Assembly (NCBI GenBank): GCA_963575745.1
Contig: CAUYUJ010016470.1
Location: 140,001-204,000 of the forward strand
DNA from: Prorocentrum cordatum
Taxonomy: Eukaryota > Sar > Dinophyceae > Prorocentrales > Prorocentraceae
Length of the DNA stretch: 64,000 nt
Direction of reading: 5' to 3'
Shown here in pieces: positions 10,480 to 21,625 of the stretch. Every line of letters starts with the position of its first letter. Within the stretch, counting starts at the first letter, position 1. The position numbers were made by a program, and so were the translations under genes. The notes under the pieces are model-generated. The model saw only the letters and a list, made by a program, of their open reading frames with translations, was not told where the DNA came from and did not search any database.

Positions 10480-10895
10480 CTCTGGCAGCCTCGGGGCCCC
10501 TGCCTCGGCTCCGCGGCCGCCTCCTCCCGGACGGGGGCGCTCGTTCGCCGCCCGGATCTCCCACGGTGCGAGTTTTCCAGCCCGCGTTTTTCTCCTTGAC
10601 CTCGGCACCCATGGCTGCGTTTACTCGGCCCCGGGAGCAGGAAGATATGCCGGGGACGACACACGGGGGAGGCAGGGGTCGGGATTTCGGGGCTGCGAAT
10701 TGGGAAGCCCACGTCGGCGGATGTCAGGGAACCTCGGGGTCCCTGCCGTCGCCGCCCAGAGTGTCGCCGACGCCGCAGGTACTCTACACCGACCCTGTCT
10801 CCGGCGCGGAGACGTGCCACGTCTGCCTCTCCATGGCCGCGGGCTTACCCGCGCCCTCGGGGGATGGAGGGAGGAGGGGGGAGAAGGAGGAGTGA
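10480..10895 (+). other. unique island, possible exon, unidentified
   Basis: A non-repetitive 400-bp island between two purine-rich tracts. One plus frame contains a plausible segment, with ATG at 10611 and TPQVLYTDPVSGAETCHVC near 10770-10830. It then runs into GGA-rich DNA and stops at 10893-10895. The minus strand is also open. I do not recognise a family; the coding call is weak. Confidence 0.2.
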
Positions 10896-11385
10896 CCGAA
10901 GCCTTCCGCGTATATCACAGCGCGCACCGCTCCCGAGGAGGAGGGAGGAGGAGGAGAAGAGGAGAAGAAGAGAGGAGGATGAGGGAGGGGAGAGGAGGAG
11001 TGATGAGGGAGGAGGAGCGAGGAGGAGGAGGACGAGGAGGAGGACGAGGAGGAGGAGGAGGAGGAAGAGGAAGAAGAGGAGGCGGAGGATGGATAAGGAA
11101 TGAGGACGGGGTGATGAGGAGGGAGGAACAAGGAGGAGGGATCAGATGGGGGGACGGAGGGGGTGGGGGGAGAGGATGAGGCTAGATGAGGACAGAGGAG
11201 AAACGTGGAGAAGGAGGAGGAGGAGGACGGAGGAGGAGGAGGAGCAGGAGGAGGAGGAAGAAGAGGAGGAGGAGGAAGAGGAGGAGGAGGCGTGGGGAGG
11301 GGATGGGGGAAGGCTGCAGAAGGTGCGAGGAGAACAAGCATACGGAGAAGCCGCGAGCGTAGCACCTGCAGCGAATTCGTGGCCA
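10896..11385. repeat. degenerate GGA/GA-rich purine tract
   Basis: Plus strand is nearly all A and G (GAGGAGG, GGAAGAGG, GGATGAGG) with scattered breaks. It is a decayed continuation of the GGA microsatellite family. No gene is supported. Confidence 0.8.
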
Positions 11386-11590
11386 TCATTATCATCACCA
11401 TCATCACCGTCATCATACTTACTATCATCATCACCATCACCATCACCATCACCATCACCATCACCATCACCATCACCATCACCATCACCATCACCATCAC
11501 CATCACCATCACCATCACCATCACCATCACCACCATCACCATCACCATACTCATCATCATCCTCCTCTTCATCATCATCATCATCATCAG

Positions 11591-11621
<31 letters not shown>

Positions 11622-11641
11622 TTCATCACCATCGTCATCAA

Positions 11642-11701
<60 letters not shown>

Positions 11702-11870
11702 GGTCATTATCAACAGCATCGTCAACGTCGTCATCATCATCACCATGCCATCATCATTATTCTTATTACCAGTATCATTATCAGTATCGTTATCATTACC
11801 AGTCTCAGCATCATTACCAGTATCATTATCATCCTCGTCCTCCTCCTCCTCCTCCTCCTCCTCCTCCTCA
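11386..11870. repeat. composite CAT/CCATCA/CTC microsatellite
   Basis: ATC-type triplets from 11386, a hexanucleotide (CCATCA)n at about 11430-11540, (ATC)n at about 11545-11705, degenerate CAT/ATT words to 11830 and a final (CTC)n at about 11835-11868. It ends one or two bases before a spliced-leader relic. Confidence 0.93.
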
Positions 11871-11871
11871 T

Positions 11872-11940
11872 CCGTAGACATGTTTGGCTCAAGTTGTTTT
11901 GGCTCGAGCAATTTTCAACCCAAGGTATTTTTGGCCCATG
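11872..11940 (+). other. four tandem spliced-leader relics
   Basis: 11872-11893 matches the full dinoflagellate SL, with CCGTAG then a CAT word then TTTGGCTCAAG; it differs by one substitution and one inserted base. Three shorter units follow head to tail: 11894-11908 (TTGTTTTGGCTCGAG), 11909-11924 and 11925-11940. Each is a decayed version of the SL 3' part CCATTTTGGCTCAAG. Repeated capture of SL ends arises when trans-spliced mRNA is reverse transcribed, re-inserted and trans-spliced again, using the internal GTAG as acceptor. This process is described for dinoflagellates. The first unit is least decayed, as expected for the latest cycle. Confidence 0.85.
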
Positions 11941-12225
11941 CCGTGGTGCCTTGTCTTTTCGGATGCTGGACATCGGTCGAGGGTCTCGAGAAGGCGCTAT
12001 TTCCCTCGAAGCGTCGATCAAGAACTGCGGTCGGACAAAGCAATGGAGCGCAGCACTGCGGTTACTCCGCGAAGGAATTCGATTAGGTGTGCAACTCGTC
12101 TCAAGCCACTACATTGCGACTGTCAGCGCATGCAGAACAGGCGGGTTGTGGCAACACGCGCTGTCAGTACTGAGCGAGATGTGGCAGGCGAAGCTGGAAC
12201 CCAACGTCACTTCTCTTCTCTATGG
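11894..12225 (+). CDS. PPR-like fragment of an SL-headed retrocopy
   Basis: Following the SL relics, one frame gives divergent PPR-like helices: SLEASIKNCGRTKQWSAALRL near 12000-12060, then HYIATVSACRTGGLWQHALSVL and EMWQAKLEPNVTS near 12105-12215. PPR proteins bind organellar RNA with one base per 35-residue repeat. These repeats are far more diverged than the arrays elsewhere in the window. The PPR match ends at about 12220 where the SD1 filler starts. No in-frame stop lies inside it. It is presumably a processed copy, truncated or fused to filler; whether it is expressed is unknown. Confidence 0.55.
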
Positions 12226-15200
12226 CAGACGGAAGCGCGTGCGAAAAGGTCGTGCACTTTGCCCTCCCTGGAGGGCCATTTTTCGACACCCCTCACGCAG
12301 ATGCTGGCCCCCGAGCGTCACAAATCGAGCCCTCCCCCCAAAGACGCGCCGAAGTGGCCATCAGAGGCTCCAAGGAGTGTCCAAGAGGCCCCCTAGAGGC
12401 CCCCAACAAGGCCCACGAGGCCTCCTATAGAGGACCCCACCAAGGCTCTAGAGGCCTCCAAGAGCCTCCAACAGTCCTCCGAAGCATGTCCCCAGAGGCC
12501 AGAATCCTTAATTTTCAATGGTTTTTGGAGGAGTTGTGCCTGCTCACCTTCTCGGCTAGCCGACGCTCCAAGCCCGCCGAAGAGACCCACAAGACCGCCC
12601 CAGGACGGCCCAACAGGCTTCCAAGCGCGTCCCCAGACGGCCCAGGGAGCCCCAAGATGGCCCAAGAGGCGCCCGAGATGGCGCCGGAGGACCCCAAGCC
12701 AGGCCCAAGAGGGGGCCAAAGCACGGGGAAAAACACTGAGACTCCGAGTCCTGGGCCCCCATACGCCCACACAAGGCCCCAAGGCCCCCCCAAGTGGCCG
12801 CCAAGAGCCTCCAACAGTACCCCGACGCATGCCCCCAGAGGCCCAACTCCTTCCTTTCTCCATGGTTTTGGAAGGAATTTTGCCTTCTCGTCTTCTCGGC
12901 TAGCCGACGCTCCGCGACGGCCGGAGAGAACCACAAGACCGCCCCAGGACAGCCCAAGAGGCTTCCAAGCGCGTCCCCAGACGGCCCAGGGAGGCCCCCA
13001 ACAAGGCCCTAGAGGCCTCCAAGAGCCTCCAGCAGTCCTCCGAAGCATGCCCCCAAAGGCCAAAATCCTTAATGTTTCAATGGTTTTTGGAGGAGTTGTG
13101 CCTTCTCGCCTTCTCGGCTAGCCGACGCCCCAAGACGGCCGAAGAGACCCACAAGACCGCCCCAGGACGGCCCACCAGGCCTCCAAGCGCGTCCCCAGAC
13201 GGCCCAGGGAGTCCCAAGATGGCCCAAGAGGCGCCCAAGCCGGCCCCAGAGGACCCCAAGCCAGGCCCAAGAGGGGACCAAAGAACGGGGAAAAACCCTG
13301 ACACTCCGAGCCCTGGGCCCCCATACGCTTACACAAGGCCCCAAGACCCCCCGAAGAGGCCTCCAAGAGCGTCCAACAGTACTCCGACGCATGCCCCCCA
13401 GAGGCCAAAATCCATAATTTTTCATTCGTTTTTGAACATTTTTGCCTTCTCGCCTTCTCGGCTAGCCGATGCTCCAAGACGGCCGAAGAGACCCACAATA
13501 TCGCCCCAGGACGGCCCAGGGAGCCCCAAGATGGCCCAAGAGGCGCCCAAGCCGGCCCCAGAGGACCCCAAGCCAGGCCCAAGAGGGGGCCAAAGAACGG
13601 GGAAAAACCTTGACATTGCGAGCCCTGGGCCCCCATACGCCCACACAAGGCCCCAAGACCCCCCCAAGAGGCCTCCAAGAGCATCCAACAGTACTCCGAA
13701 GCATGCCCCCAGAGGCCAAAATCTATAGTTTTTCAATGTTTTTTGAAGGAGTTTTGCCTCCTCGCCTTCTCGGCTAGCCGACGCTCCAAGACGGCCGAAT
13801 ACACCCACAAGACCGCCCTTGCCTTCTCGCCTTCTCGGCTAGCCGACGCTCCAAGACGGCCGAAGACACCTACAAGACCTCCCAAGGACGGCCCACCAGG
13901 CCTCCAAGCGCGTCCCCAGACGGCTCAGGGAGCCCCAAGATGGCCCAAGAGGCGCCCAAGCCGGCCCCAGAGGACCCCAAGCCAGGACCCCCAGGAGGGA
14001 CCCAAGAGGCAAACATTGCCACATTCGCTTTGGAAAACGTGCATTTTTGATATGCTCGCTCTTTTCGTCTTCACCGCGTCCAAGACGGCTATACAGGCCT
14101 TCCCGATCGCCCCAAGACGCCCCCAGAGCAACCCAGGAGAGCCCCAAAACCGCCATACAGGCCCTCCACCTCGCCCCAAGACGCGCCCAGAGGCCCCCAA
14201 AGGGCCCCACATGGCCCCGACGGCCCAGGACTCTCCCAAGACAGCCCCAAGAGCAGCCAAGAATGGCCAACGGGACGGCTCCGAGAGGCTCCAGGGGGCG
14301 CCAAGGCGGCCTCAGCCCCACGACAGCCCCAGAGGCTCCCAGGGCAGGCCAGGAGGCTCCCAAGACGGCCCAGGAGGGCCTCCAGGAGAGCCCCAAGAGG
14401 CCCAAATCGTCCCATTCCCGACGGGAAACGCACATTTTCGCTATGTTCAGTTTTTTCGTCCTCGCAGCGTCCAAGACAGCTATAGAGGCCCTCCACCTCG
14501 CCCCAAGACGCGCCCAGAAGCCCCCAAAGGGCCCCACACGGCCCCGGGACGGCTCCAGAGGCGCCCGAGACGGCCCAGGACGCACCCAAGACAGCCCCAA
14601 GAGCAGCCAAGAATGGCCAACGGGACGGCTCCGAGAGGCTCCAGGCGCCAAGACGGCCTCAGAGCACCCTTGGGAGCCCCACGACAGCCCCAGAGACCCC
14701 CAAGGCAGGCCAGGAGGCCCCCAAGACGGCCCAGGAGGCCTCCAGGAGAGCCCCAAGAGGCCCAACTCGTCCCATTCCCGACGGGAAACGTACATTTTCA
14801 AGCTATATCCTGTTTTTTTTGTCCTCGCAGCGTCCAGAAGGCTATACAGGCCCCCCAGCTCGCCCCAAGACGCGCCCAGACGCCCCCATGAGTGCGCCCA
14901 AAGGGCCACACACTGCCCCGGGACGGCTCCAGAGGCGCCCGAGACGGCCCAAGACGCACCCAAGACAGCCCCAAGAGCAGTTAATAATGGCCCAAGACGG
15001 CTCCACCGCCCCGTCTCCAAGACGGCTGTGTAGAGGCCCCCGCCGCCCCGTCTCCAAGCCTTTCCGTTTGAACAGTCTCCAAGACGGTCTCTGGGCCGTC
15101 CGGGACGGCTCCAGAGGCGCCCGAGACGGTTCAAGAAACACCAAAGACAGCCCCAAGATTGTCCCAAGATGGTCCAAGAGGCGCCCAAGACGGCCCCACA

Positions 15201-15524
15201 TCGGCGCAAGACGGCCCAAGATGCACTCAAGACTGCCAAAGAGGGCTCCGAGAAACCCACCCCCACGAGGACGAAAAGAGGCCCCCAAGCGGCCCCCGAG
15301 AGGCCTTGGATGCTTCTATGTTGGAGAGCGCCGAACTTCCAGCATCGTTGTGGAGGCTTCTTGGACCCTCTGGGAGTCATCTCTGTGCTATTTGGGGACG
15401 TCTTGGGGAGGTGCGCTCGAAAAGTCGATTCGTGTCCCCGCACTTGGGCCCTTCTTAGGGAGTTCCGTCTCGCCGCCCTCTTGCGGGCCTCCTAGGCCGC
15501 GCCCACTGGCCCCATTGTCACCAC
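12226..15524. repeat. filler array (CCAAGACGGCCC family), first copy of SD1
   Basis: Degenerate repeat of 12-bp words (CCAAGACGGCCC, CCCAAGAGGCC) with an AT-richer core every 300-400 bp. Cores read like TTTTCAATGGTTTTTG followed by CTTCTCGGCTAGCCGACGC and lie near 12515, 12860, 13075, 13420, 13730, 14040, 14440 and 14800. The block from about 12203 closely matches 43850 onward. Word length is a multiple of three, so frames of up to 534 codons are open on both strands (Pro/Arg/Lys-rich or Gly/Leu/Ala-rich). I do not regard these as proteins. From 15340 the word orientation reverses. Confidence 0.85.
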
Positions 15525-15849
15525 ACTGCCAGATGAAATTATCAGTCGGCCCCGGCGAAGAGCAGATAAAATTCTCACGGCTACCTTCCCCGCAGAAGCT
15601 ATGATGAACACAGACTGCGGCGTCAGAAACAGCTTCTGTCCACACCATGTCATGCCTACATGGGTGTGCTTCCACTGACACCGCCTCCACCACCGCGTTC
15701 CTGCCTTCAGGCCTGCTTGCCTGCATCCCTCGCCCACCTTCCCCTCCAGCGACCACCTCCTCCATCCACGCCGTCCACTCCAACCTCCCCTTACCCGCGA
15801 GGCCCCAGAGACGCTCCACTTCCACGTCCACGCCAGGGCGGGCAAATTC
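15525..15849 (+). repeat. leader family 4, copy 1
   Basis: A ~325-bp C/T-rich module containing GCCTGCTTGCCTGCATCCC and ending CAGGGCGGGCAAATTCC just before a junction hairpin. Related copies lie at 26920-27164 and 46225-46565. One frame is open (Pro/Ser-rich). It may be exonic or untranslated leader. Confidence 0.7.
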
Positions 15850-15960
15850 CGCGGCCGGAGGCCGCGGGTCAGCCCTAGTCTCTCTTACAATAGCCGGGTC
15901 CGCGCGTGCGGTGCGGAGCGCAGTGGCAGCGAGCCGCCCCCCCCCCGGCCGCTTCGGGGT
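15850..15960 (+). pseudogene. junction hairpin plus one degenerate PPR unit
   Basis: 15850-15866 is a 17-nt perfect hairpin (arms CGCGGCC/GGCCGCG, loop GGA). It is followed by the conserved GGGTCAGCCCTAGTC and a frameshifted remnant of the PPR A-helix and start of B (words ACAATAGCCGGG, GCAGTGGCAGCGAGCC). This is the GC-rich form of the junction hairpin; no intact repeat follows. Confidence 0.6.
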
Positions 15961-16618
15961 GGCCGTCGGGGTCGCCTCGGAGCCTCTGGAGCGGCTCCAA
16001 TCTGGAGCGGCTCCGATCGCGCAGCGGACGCTCCGTGACTGCCGAAGATCCGCTCCAGACGCCCCCAAGACGGCCTCAGGACGGCTCAAGACGCCCCCGA
16101 GCTGCCCCGAGAGACCTCCGAGCGGGCCCTCCCGACGCAAAAATCGTCCCATTCCCTTCTTAAAACGTGCATTTTTGGAGAACTCGCTCTTCTGGTCTGC
16201 ACGGCGTCCAAAACGGTCGAGGACGCTTCCAAGATCGCCCCAACACGGCCCCAGAGGCCCCCCAGAGAGCCCGAGTCGAGACCAAAACGGCCCCTCAGGG
16301 CCCCAAGGCGGCTCGCGAGGGACCCAAGAGGGCTCCCATAAGCTCCCAAGAGAGCCCCGAGAGGGCCACGGGAGGCGCCCAAGAGGGCCTCCAAGTACCC
16401 CCAGAGCGCCCCAAGACGGGCCCCGGAGGGCCCCAGAGCGGCCCCAGAGCGCCTCAAGAGGGCCCAAAAGAGCTTGACCAGGACCCTCCAAGAGGCTCCC
16501 AAGAGAGCCCCAGGAGGGCCCGGGGGTGTCGCCGCCGCCATCGCCGCTGCCGCCGTCGTCGTCGCCGTGGCCTGCGCCCAGAAGGAAATTCGGAGGGGCG
16601 CCGTCGCCGTCGCCGTCG
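15961..16618. repeat. filler block
   Basis: Degenerate CCAAGACGGCCC-type words with one AT-richer core near 16140-16190 (CATTTTTGGAGAAC). No gene recognised. Confidence 0.7.
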
Positions 16619-16635
16619 CCGTTGCCGTCTTCGTT

Positions 16636-16675
<40 letters not shown>

Positions 16676-16676
16676 G

Positions 16677-16746
<70 letters not shown>
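16619..16746. repeat. (GTC)n microsatellite, copy 1
   Basis: GTC/GCC triplets ending CACGACAAAAAAAACGCC. Confidence 0.9.
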
Positions 16747-16748
<2 letters not shown>

Positions 16749-17045
16749 GACAAAAAAAACGCCACCGTGCCCTGTCAAGTGGCCCCCCACAGGGATCCAC
16801 AAGCACTTTTCCTCAGAAAAATGCTCCACAGGCCCCTTTGGCGCTTAGAGCGGGAGCGATAGTGGCCCTCGGAGGCCCTCTTGCAGCCATCTTGGGCCAT
16901 CTTGGCAATTCGCACCGCTCCGACCCCCGCCATCTTAGGCCGTCTTCGCTGTTCTCACCGCTCTGAACGCTCCTAACCGCCGGGGCCCCCTCCCCTTCCC
17001 CCTTTCCGTAACCGCGCCGTCGCCGTCGCCGTTGCCGTCTTCGTT

Positions 17046-17095
<50 letters not shown>

Positions 17096-17359
17096 GACAA
17101 AAAAACGCCACCGTGCCCTGTCAAGTGGCCCCCCACAGGGATCCACAAGCACTTTTCCTTAGAAAAATGCTCCACAGGCCCCTTTGGCGCTTAGAGCGGG
17201 ACTACAGCATGCGATAGTGGCCCTCGGAGGCCCTCTTGCAGCCATCTTGGGCCATCTTGGCAATTCGCACCGCTCCGACCCCCGCCATCTTGGGCCGTCT
17301 TCGCTGTTCTCACCGCTCTGAACGCTCCTAACCGCTAGAGCCCCCTCCCCTTCCCCCTT
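16747..17359. repeat. ~410-bp tandem duplication with second (GTC)n
   Basis: The segment 16610-16985 is repeated at about 17017-17360: GTC tract (17046-17095), ACGACAAAAAAACGCCACCG, TCAAGTGGCCCCC, CAAGCACTTTTCC, and a GCCATCTTGGGCC stretch. The two copies are nearly identical, with a shorter GTC tract in the second. Confidence 0.85.
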
Positions 17360-17392
17360 TCCGTAGCCATTATGGCCTTCGGGTCACTCAAG
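17360..17392 (+). other. interrupted spliced-leader relic
   Basis: 17360-17376 reads T-CCGTAGCCATTATGGC, one mismatch from the first 17 bases of the SL. The SL end CTCAAG appears at 17387-17392 after a 10-bp insertion. A 17-base match with one mismatch is not expected by chance in 64 kb, but the upstream copy (17005) shares CCGTAACC, so part of the match could predate any SL. Confidence 0.55.
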
Positions 17393-17410
17393 ACAGGGCC
17401 GGGTGCATTC

Positions 17411-17435
17411 TGCCACAGAGAGGCCTCTCGTGGCA
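17411..17435. other. hairpin, GCATTCTGCCAC family
   Basis: TGCCAC-A-GAGAGGCCTCTC-GTGGCA: 6-bp arms enclosing a 12-bp perfect palindrome, followed by GTGGGCCCGCGCCCGGC. Two related hairpins lie at 23331-23365 and 23561-23595. Confidence 0.65.
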
Positions 17436-17564
17436 AAGCGGTGGGCCCGCGCCCGGCGGCGTCCTGGGGCCCTGTTGGAGCCCTCTGGGGGCCCTCTTCG
17501 TGCCCTCTGGTGCGACTCACCCATGGTTCGGCAACCCCCGCAGCGCGAGACAGCAAGCACGGGT

Positions 17565-17635
17565 ACACACTAGTCTATACTACAATGCAGGGGCCCGCGC
17601 GTGCGAGAAGGGCGATTCGGACCAAAAAGTGTAGC
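17565..17635 (+). pseudogene. degenerate single PPR unit
   Basis: CACACTAGTCTATACTACAATGCAGG followed by GCGCGTGCGAGAAGGGC: the conserved PPR/filler junction form without a hairpin in front. Confidence 0.5.
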
Positions 17636-17639
17636 AGGC

Positions 17640-18514
17640 CCAAGACACGCCAAGAGGGCCCCAAGAGGCCCCCAAGACGGCCCCAGAGGGCCTCAAGAGG
17701 CCCCCAAGACGGCCCCAGAAGGCTCCGGGACGCCCCAAGATGGGCCCAAGACGCCGAAGATTGGGCCAAGACGGCCCCAGAGGCGGCCAAAATGCCCCAA
17801 GAGGCCTCCCAAGAGGCTTCCCAGCAGGGCCCCGAGCGGGAGAAATCGTCGATTTCCATTGTGTTTTTCGATGTTTTTCGCATTCTCCCCTTTTCGCCGT
17901 CCCTGCGCTCCAAGACGGCCCAAGAGGTCCCCAAGACCGCTCCAAGACCACCGACGAGGCCCGCAAGAGAGCCTCAAGACGGGCCAAGAGGACCCCCAGA
18001 CGGTCCCAAGACGCCCCAAGACAGCCCAAGACGGCCCCCCAGAGGGCCCCGGGACGCCCCAAGATAGGCCCAAGACGCGCCAAGAGGGCCCCAAGAGGCC
18101 CCCAAGACGGCCCCAGAGGGCTCCGGGACGCCCCAAGATGGGCCCAAGACGCCGAAGATTGGGCCAAGACGGCCCCAGAGGCGGCCAAAATGCCCCAAGA
18201 GGCCTCCCAAGAGGCTTCCCAGCAGGGCCCCGAGCGGGAGAAATCGTCGACTTCCATTGTGTTTTTCGATGTTTTTCGCATTCTCCCCTTTTCGCCGTCC
18301 CTGCGCTCCAAGACGGCCCAAGAGGTCCCCAAGACCGCTCCAAGACCACCGACGAGGCCCGCAAGAGGGCCTCCAGACGGGCCAAGAGGGCCCCCAGACG
18401 GTCCCAAGACGCCCCAAGACAGCCCAAGACGGCCCCAGAGGGCCCCGGGACGCCCCAAGATGGGCCCAAGACGCGCCAAGAGGGCCCCAAGAGGCCCCCA
18501 AGGCGGCCCCAGAG
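17640..18514. repeat. ~398-bp tandem filler repeat
   Basis: Two units offset by about 398 bp. The landmark CAGCAGGGCCCCGAGCGGG occurs at 17822 and 18220, each followed by the AT-richer core (CCATTGTGTTTTTCGATG). Identity is very high. Confidence 0.85.
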
Positions 18515-20125
18515 GGCTCCGGGACGCCCCAAGATGGACCCGAGAGCCATATTTGACCGTCTTGGCCATTCGCGCCGCTCGGACCCCCGACATCTTGGGC
18601 AGCATTCGCTGTCTCACCGCTCTGAACGCCATCTTGAGCCATCTTGGCCATTCGCACCGCTCGGGCGCCCCGACGAATCCACGCTCTCCTCCAGGCATCT
18701 TGCCATCACCTCGGAGCCTTCGCCTTCCAGAGCCTCGCGGGCTCAAACGGCCCAGCTGTCAGCCGCGCGTGCAACCCACCGGAGCCGTCACGACACGAAA
18801 ACGTCACCATGCCATGCGTGCGAGAAGGGCGATTCGGACCAAAAAGTGTAGCAGGCCCAAGACACGCCAAGAGGGCCCCAAGAGGCCCCCAAGACGGCCC
18901 CAGAGGGCCTCAAGAGGCCCCCAAGACGGCCCCAGAAGGCTCCAGGACGCCCCAAGATGGGCCCAAGACGCCGAAGATTGGGCCAAGACGGCCCCAGAAG
19001 CGATAGTGGCCCTCGGAGGCCCTCTGAGAGCCATCTTGGACCGTCTTGGCCATTCGCGCCGCTCGGACCCCCGACATCTTGGGCAGCGTTCGCCGTTCTC
19101 ACCGCTCTGAACGCCATCTTGAGCCATCTTGGCCATTCGCACCGCTCGGGCGCCCCGACGAATCCACGCTCTCCTCCAGGCATCTTGCCATCACCTCGGA
19201 GCCTTCGCCTTCCAGAGCCTCGCGGGCTCAAACGGCCCAGCTGTCAGCCGCGCGTGCAACCCACCGGAGCCGTCACGACACGAAAACGTCACCATGCCAT
19301 GCGTGCGAGAAGGGCGATTCGGACCAAAAAGTGTAGCAGGCCCAAGACACGCCAAGAGGGCCCCAAGAGGCCCCCAAGACGGCCCCAGAGGGCCTCAAGA
19401 GGCCCCCAAGACGGCCCCAGAAGGCTCCAGGACGCCCCAAGATGGGCCCAAGACGCCGAAGATTGGGCCAAGACGGCCCCAGAAGCGATAGTGGCCCTCG
19501 GAGGCCCTCTGAGAGCCATCTTGGACCGTCTTGGCCATTCGCGCCGCTCGGACCCCCGACATCTTGGGCAGCGTTCGCCGTTCTCACCGCTCTGAACGCC
19601 ATCTTGAGCCATCTTGGCCATTCGCACCGCTCGGGCGCCCCGACGAATCCACGCTCTTCTCCAGGCATCTTGCCATCACCTCGGAGCCTTCGCCTTCCAG
19701 AGCCTCGCGGGCTCAAACGGCCCAGCTGTCAGCCGCGCGTGCAACCCACCGGAGCCGTCACGACACGAAAACGTCACCATGCCATGTCAAGTGGCCCCCA
19801 AAGGGGTCTGCAAGCACTTTTTCTTAGAAAAATGGTCCGCAGGGCCCTTTGGCGCCCAGAGCGAGCCTACGGTAAGCGATAGTGGCCCTCGGAGGCCCTC
19901 TGAGAGCCATCTTGGACCGTCTTGGCCATTCGCGCCGCTCGGACCCCCGACATCTTGGGCAGCGTTCGCCGTTCTCACCGCTCTGAACGCCATCTTGAGC
20001 CATCTTGGCCATTCGCACCGCTCGGGCGCCCCGTCGAATCCACGCTCTCCTCCAGGCATCTTGCCATCACCTCGGAGCCTTCGCCTTCCAGAGCCTCGCG
20101 GGCTCAAACGGCCCAGCTGTCATAC
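18515..20125. repeat. 485-bp tandem repeat, three units plus a partial
   Basis: Successive units are offset by exactly 485 bp and virtually identical; GATAGTGGCCCTCGGAGG recurs at 19003 and 19488, then at 19879 after a shortened unit. Each unit joins a reversed-orientation filler part (GCCATCTTGG words), a unique part (CCTCGGAGCCTTCGCC) and a GCGTGCGAGAAGGGCGATTCG PPR remnant. Identical open frames in each copy are by-products of the duplication. A TCAAGTGGCCCCC/CAAGCACTTTTTC module (19785-19870) related to 16770-16830 breaks the array. Confidence 0.9.
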
Positions 20126-20191
20126 ATGGCCACGTCTGGTGCCCCCCCCCCCCGGGGGCCCGTTCCTCCGAGAATCATTCCAGAAAAATAT

Positions 20192-20350
20192 CGTGGACGG
20201 AGTCCACGGGTCAGCCCTAGTCAGCTACAGTGCTGGGATCAGTGCGTGCGAGAAGGGCGCGCAGTGGCAGCGGGCGCTGGCGCTGCTGAGCGAGATGTGG
20301 GAGGCGAAGCTGGAGCCCGACGTCATCTCGATTACAATGCAGGGGCAGGT
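20192..20350 (+). CDS. junction hairpin and one PPR repeat
   Basis: 20192-20208 is a hairpin (arms CGTGGAC/GTCCACG, loop GGA) preceded by the leader words CCGAGAATCATTCCAGAAA. In frame it reads VDGVHGSALVS and then one full 35-residue PPR repeat (SYSAGISACEKGAQWQ, helix B LLSEMWEAKLEPDV). At about 20335 the sequence moves into the junction form ATTACAATGCAGGGGCAGG, where a GTGCGTGTGAG could be a 5' splice site. A one-repeat protein is not functional on its own, so this is an exon or a scattered module. Confidence 0.5.
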
Positions 20351-21625
20351 GCGTGTGAGACGACCAGGGGTTCGACTGGCTTTTTCTGGGCTCCGGCGGC
20401 TCCTGCGAGACCCAGCAGGCCCTGGTGTGCTTCGAGGATGGCCAAAGAGCGCTCCGAGATGCCCCTGGAGGCCGCCAAGAAGGCCCAAGGGCCCAAGACC
20501 GTCCAAGAGAGACTCCAAGGCGCCCAAGATTCCGTCTACACGGCTTCAGACGCCTCCGGAACGTCCCGACGGGGCACCGAGAAGGGCCCCGAGAGGGCCC
20601 GAACAAGAAACAAATGTCACAATCCCTAGGGGAACTTACATGTTTGTAATTCCCATGCGTTCCGTCTCCGACGTGTCCACGACGGCCACACACGCTCCGA
20701 AGAGTGCCTCAAGACCCCTCAGGACAGCCGCATGAGGGCTCCAAAACAGCCTAACACAGCATCCGGACGGCTCTTGAGGCGCCCATGACAGCCGAAAAGG
20801 CATCCAAGACAGCCTCAAGAGCTGCCCAAGACTGCCCAAGACGGCGCCAAGACGATCTTTAGACGGCTGCAGAGGCGCCCAAGATGGCCCCGGGCGGCCC
20901 CAAAACGGCCCCAAAGAGAGCCCCAAAAGGCCCCCAGGAGGCCGAAAGACGCCCCAGGGGCGCCGCGGGAGCCGCCCAGGAGGCCGAGAAGAAGCTCCGA
21001 GAAACTCCCAAACTATTCCCAGGAGAAGGCAGCGCCCGCCTTCAGGTTTCTACAAGACGAGCAGAAAACAAGTTTCCAGAGCCTGCGAGCCGTACCCTGG
21101 ACGCGCTTCGTGGCCGCACCCGGACTGCTGCGCTTCTCCGGGGGTGCGGACAGCTCGGGAGGGCTCCGAGGCGGCTTTTGGAGCAGCCCCAGACGGCCCA
21201 CGCGAGCCCCGAGACGGCCCGGGAGAGCCCCCAGGAGCCCCCAGACGGGCCCGAAGAGCCGCCCAAGAGGGTTCACGCGGCGGCCAAAAGACATCGATGT
21301 GTGATGTTTTTGTTCCCTGGTGTTCAGGTTCGTGCCCCACGAATGCTCCAAGGCTCAAGAAGGGTCCGGCAAGGGCTTCACGACGGCTCCGGAGTGCTCC
21401 AAGACGGCTCCCAGAGGAGCCCAAAACGGCCCGAGAGGGCTTACGAAGAGCTCTGAGACAGCCCAAGAGCCCCAACATGGCAAAAGACGGCCCAAGAGGC
21501 CGTTCACACGGCTCGCGGCGGCCAGGAATCATTGATTTGTTTTGGTTTTTGGCTTGATTTTCAGGTTCTCGCGGTTTCGGGCCAAGACCGGCCCAAGACG
21601 GCCATTTCGACCCAATACCGGCCCG
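20351..21625. repeat. filler block
   Basis: CCAAGACGGCCC-type words with AT-richer cores near 20640, 21300 and 21535 (the last, TTTTTGGCTTGATTTTCAGG, resembles a pyrimidine-AG acceptor). The first 450 bp is duplicated at 21865-22320. Confidence 0.75.

Noticed and set aside
12302-15443. Long Pro/Arg- or Gly/Leu-rich frames on both strands (e.g. 534 codons on the minus strand)
   Set aside because: They follow from a stop-free 12-bp repeat read in any frame; the same holds at 17-20, 23-29, 36-46 and 48-53 kb.
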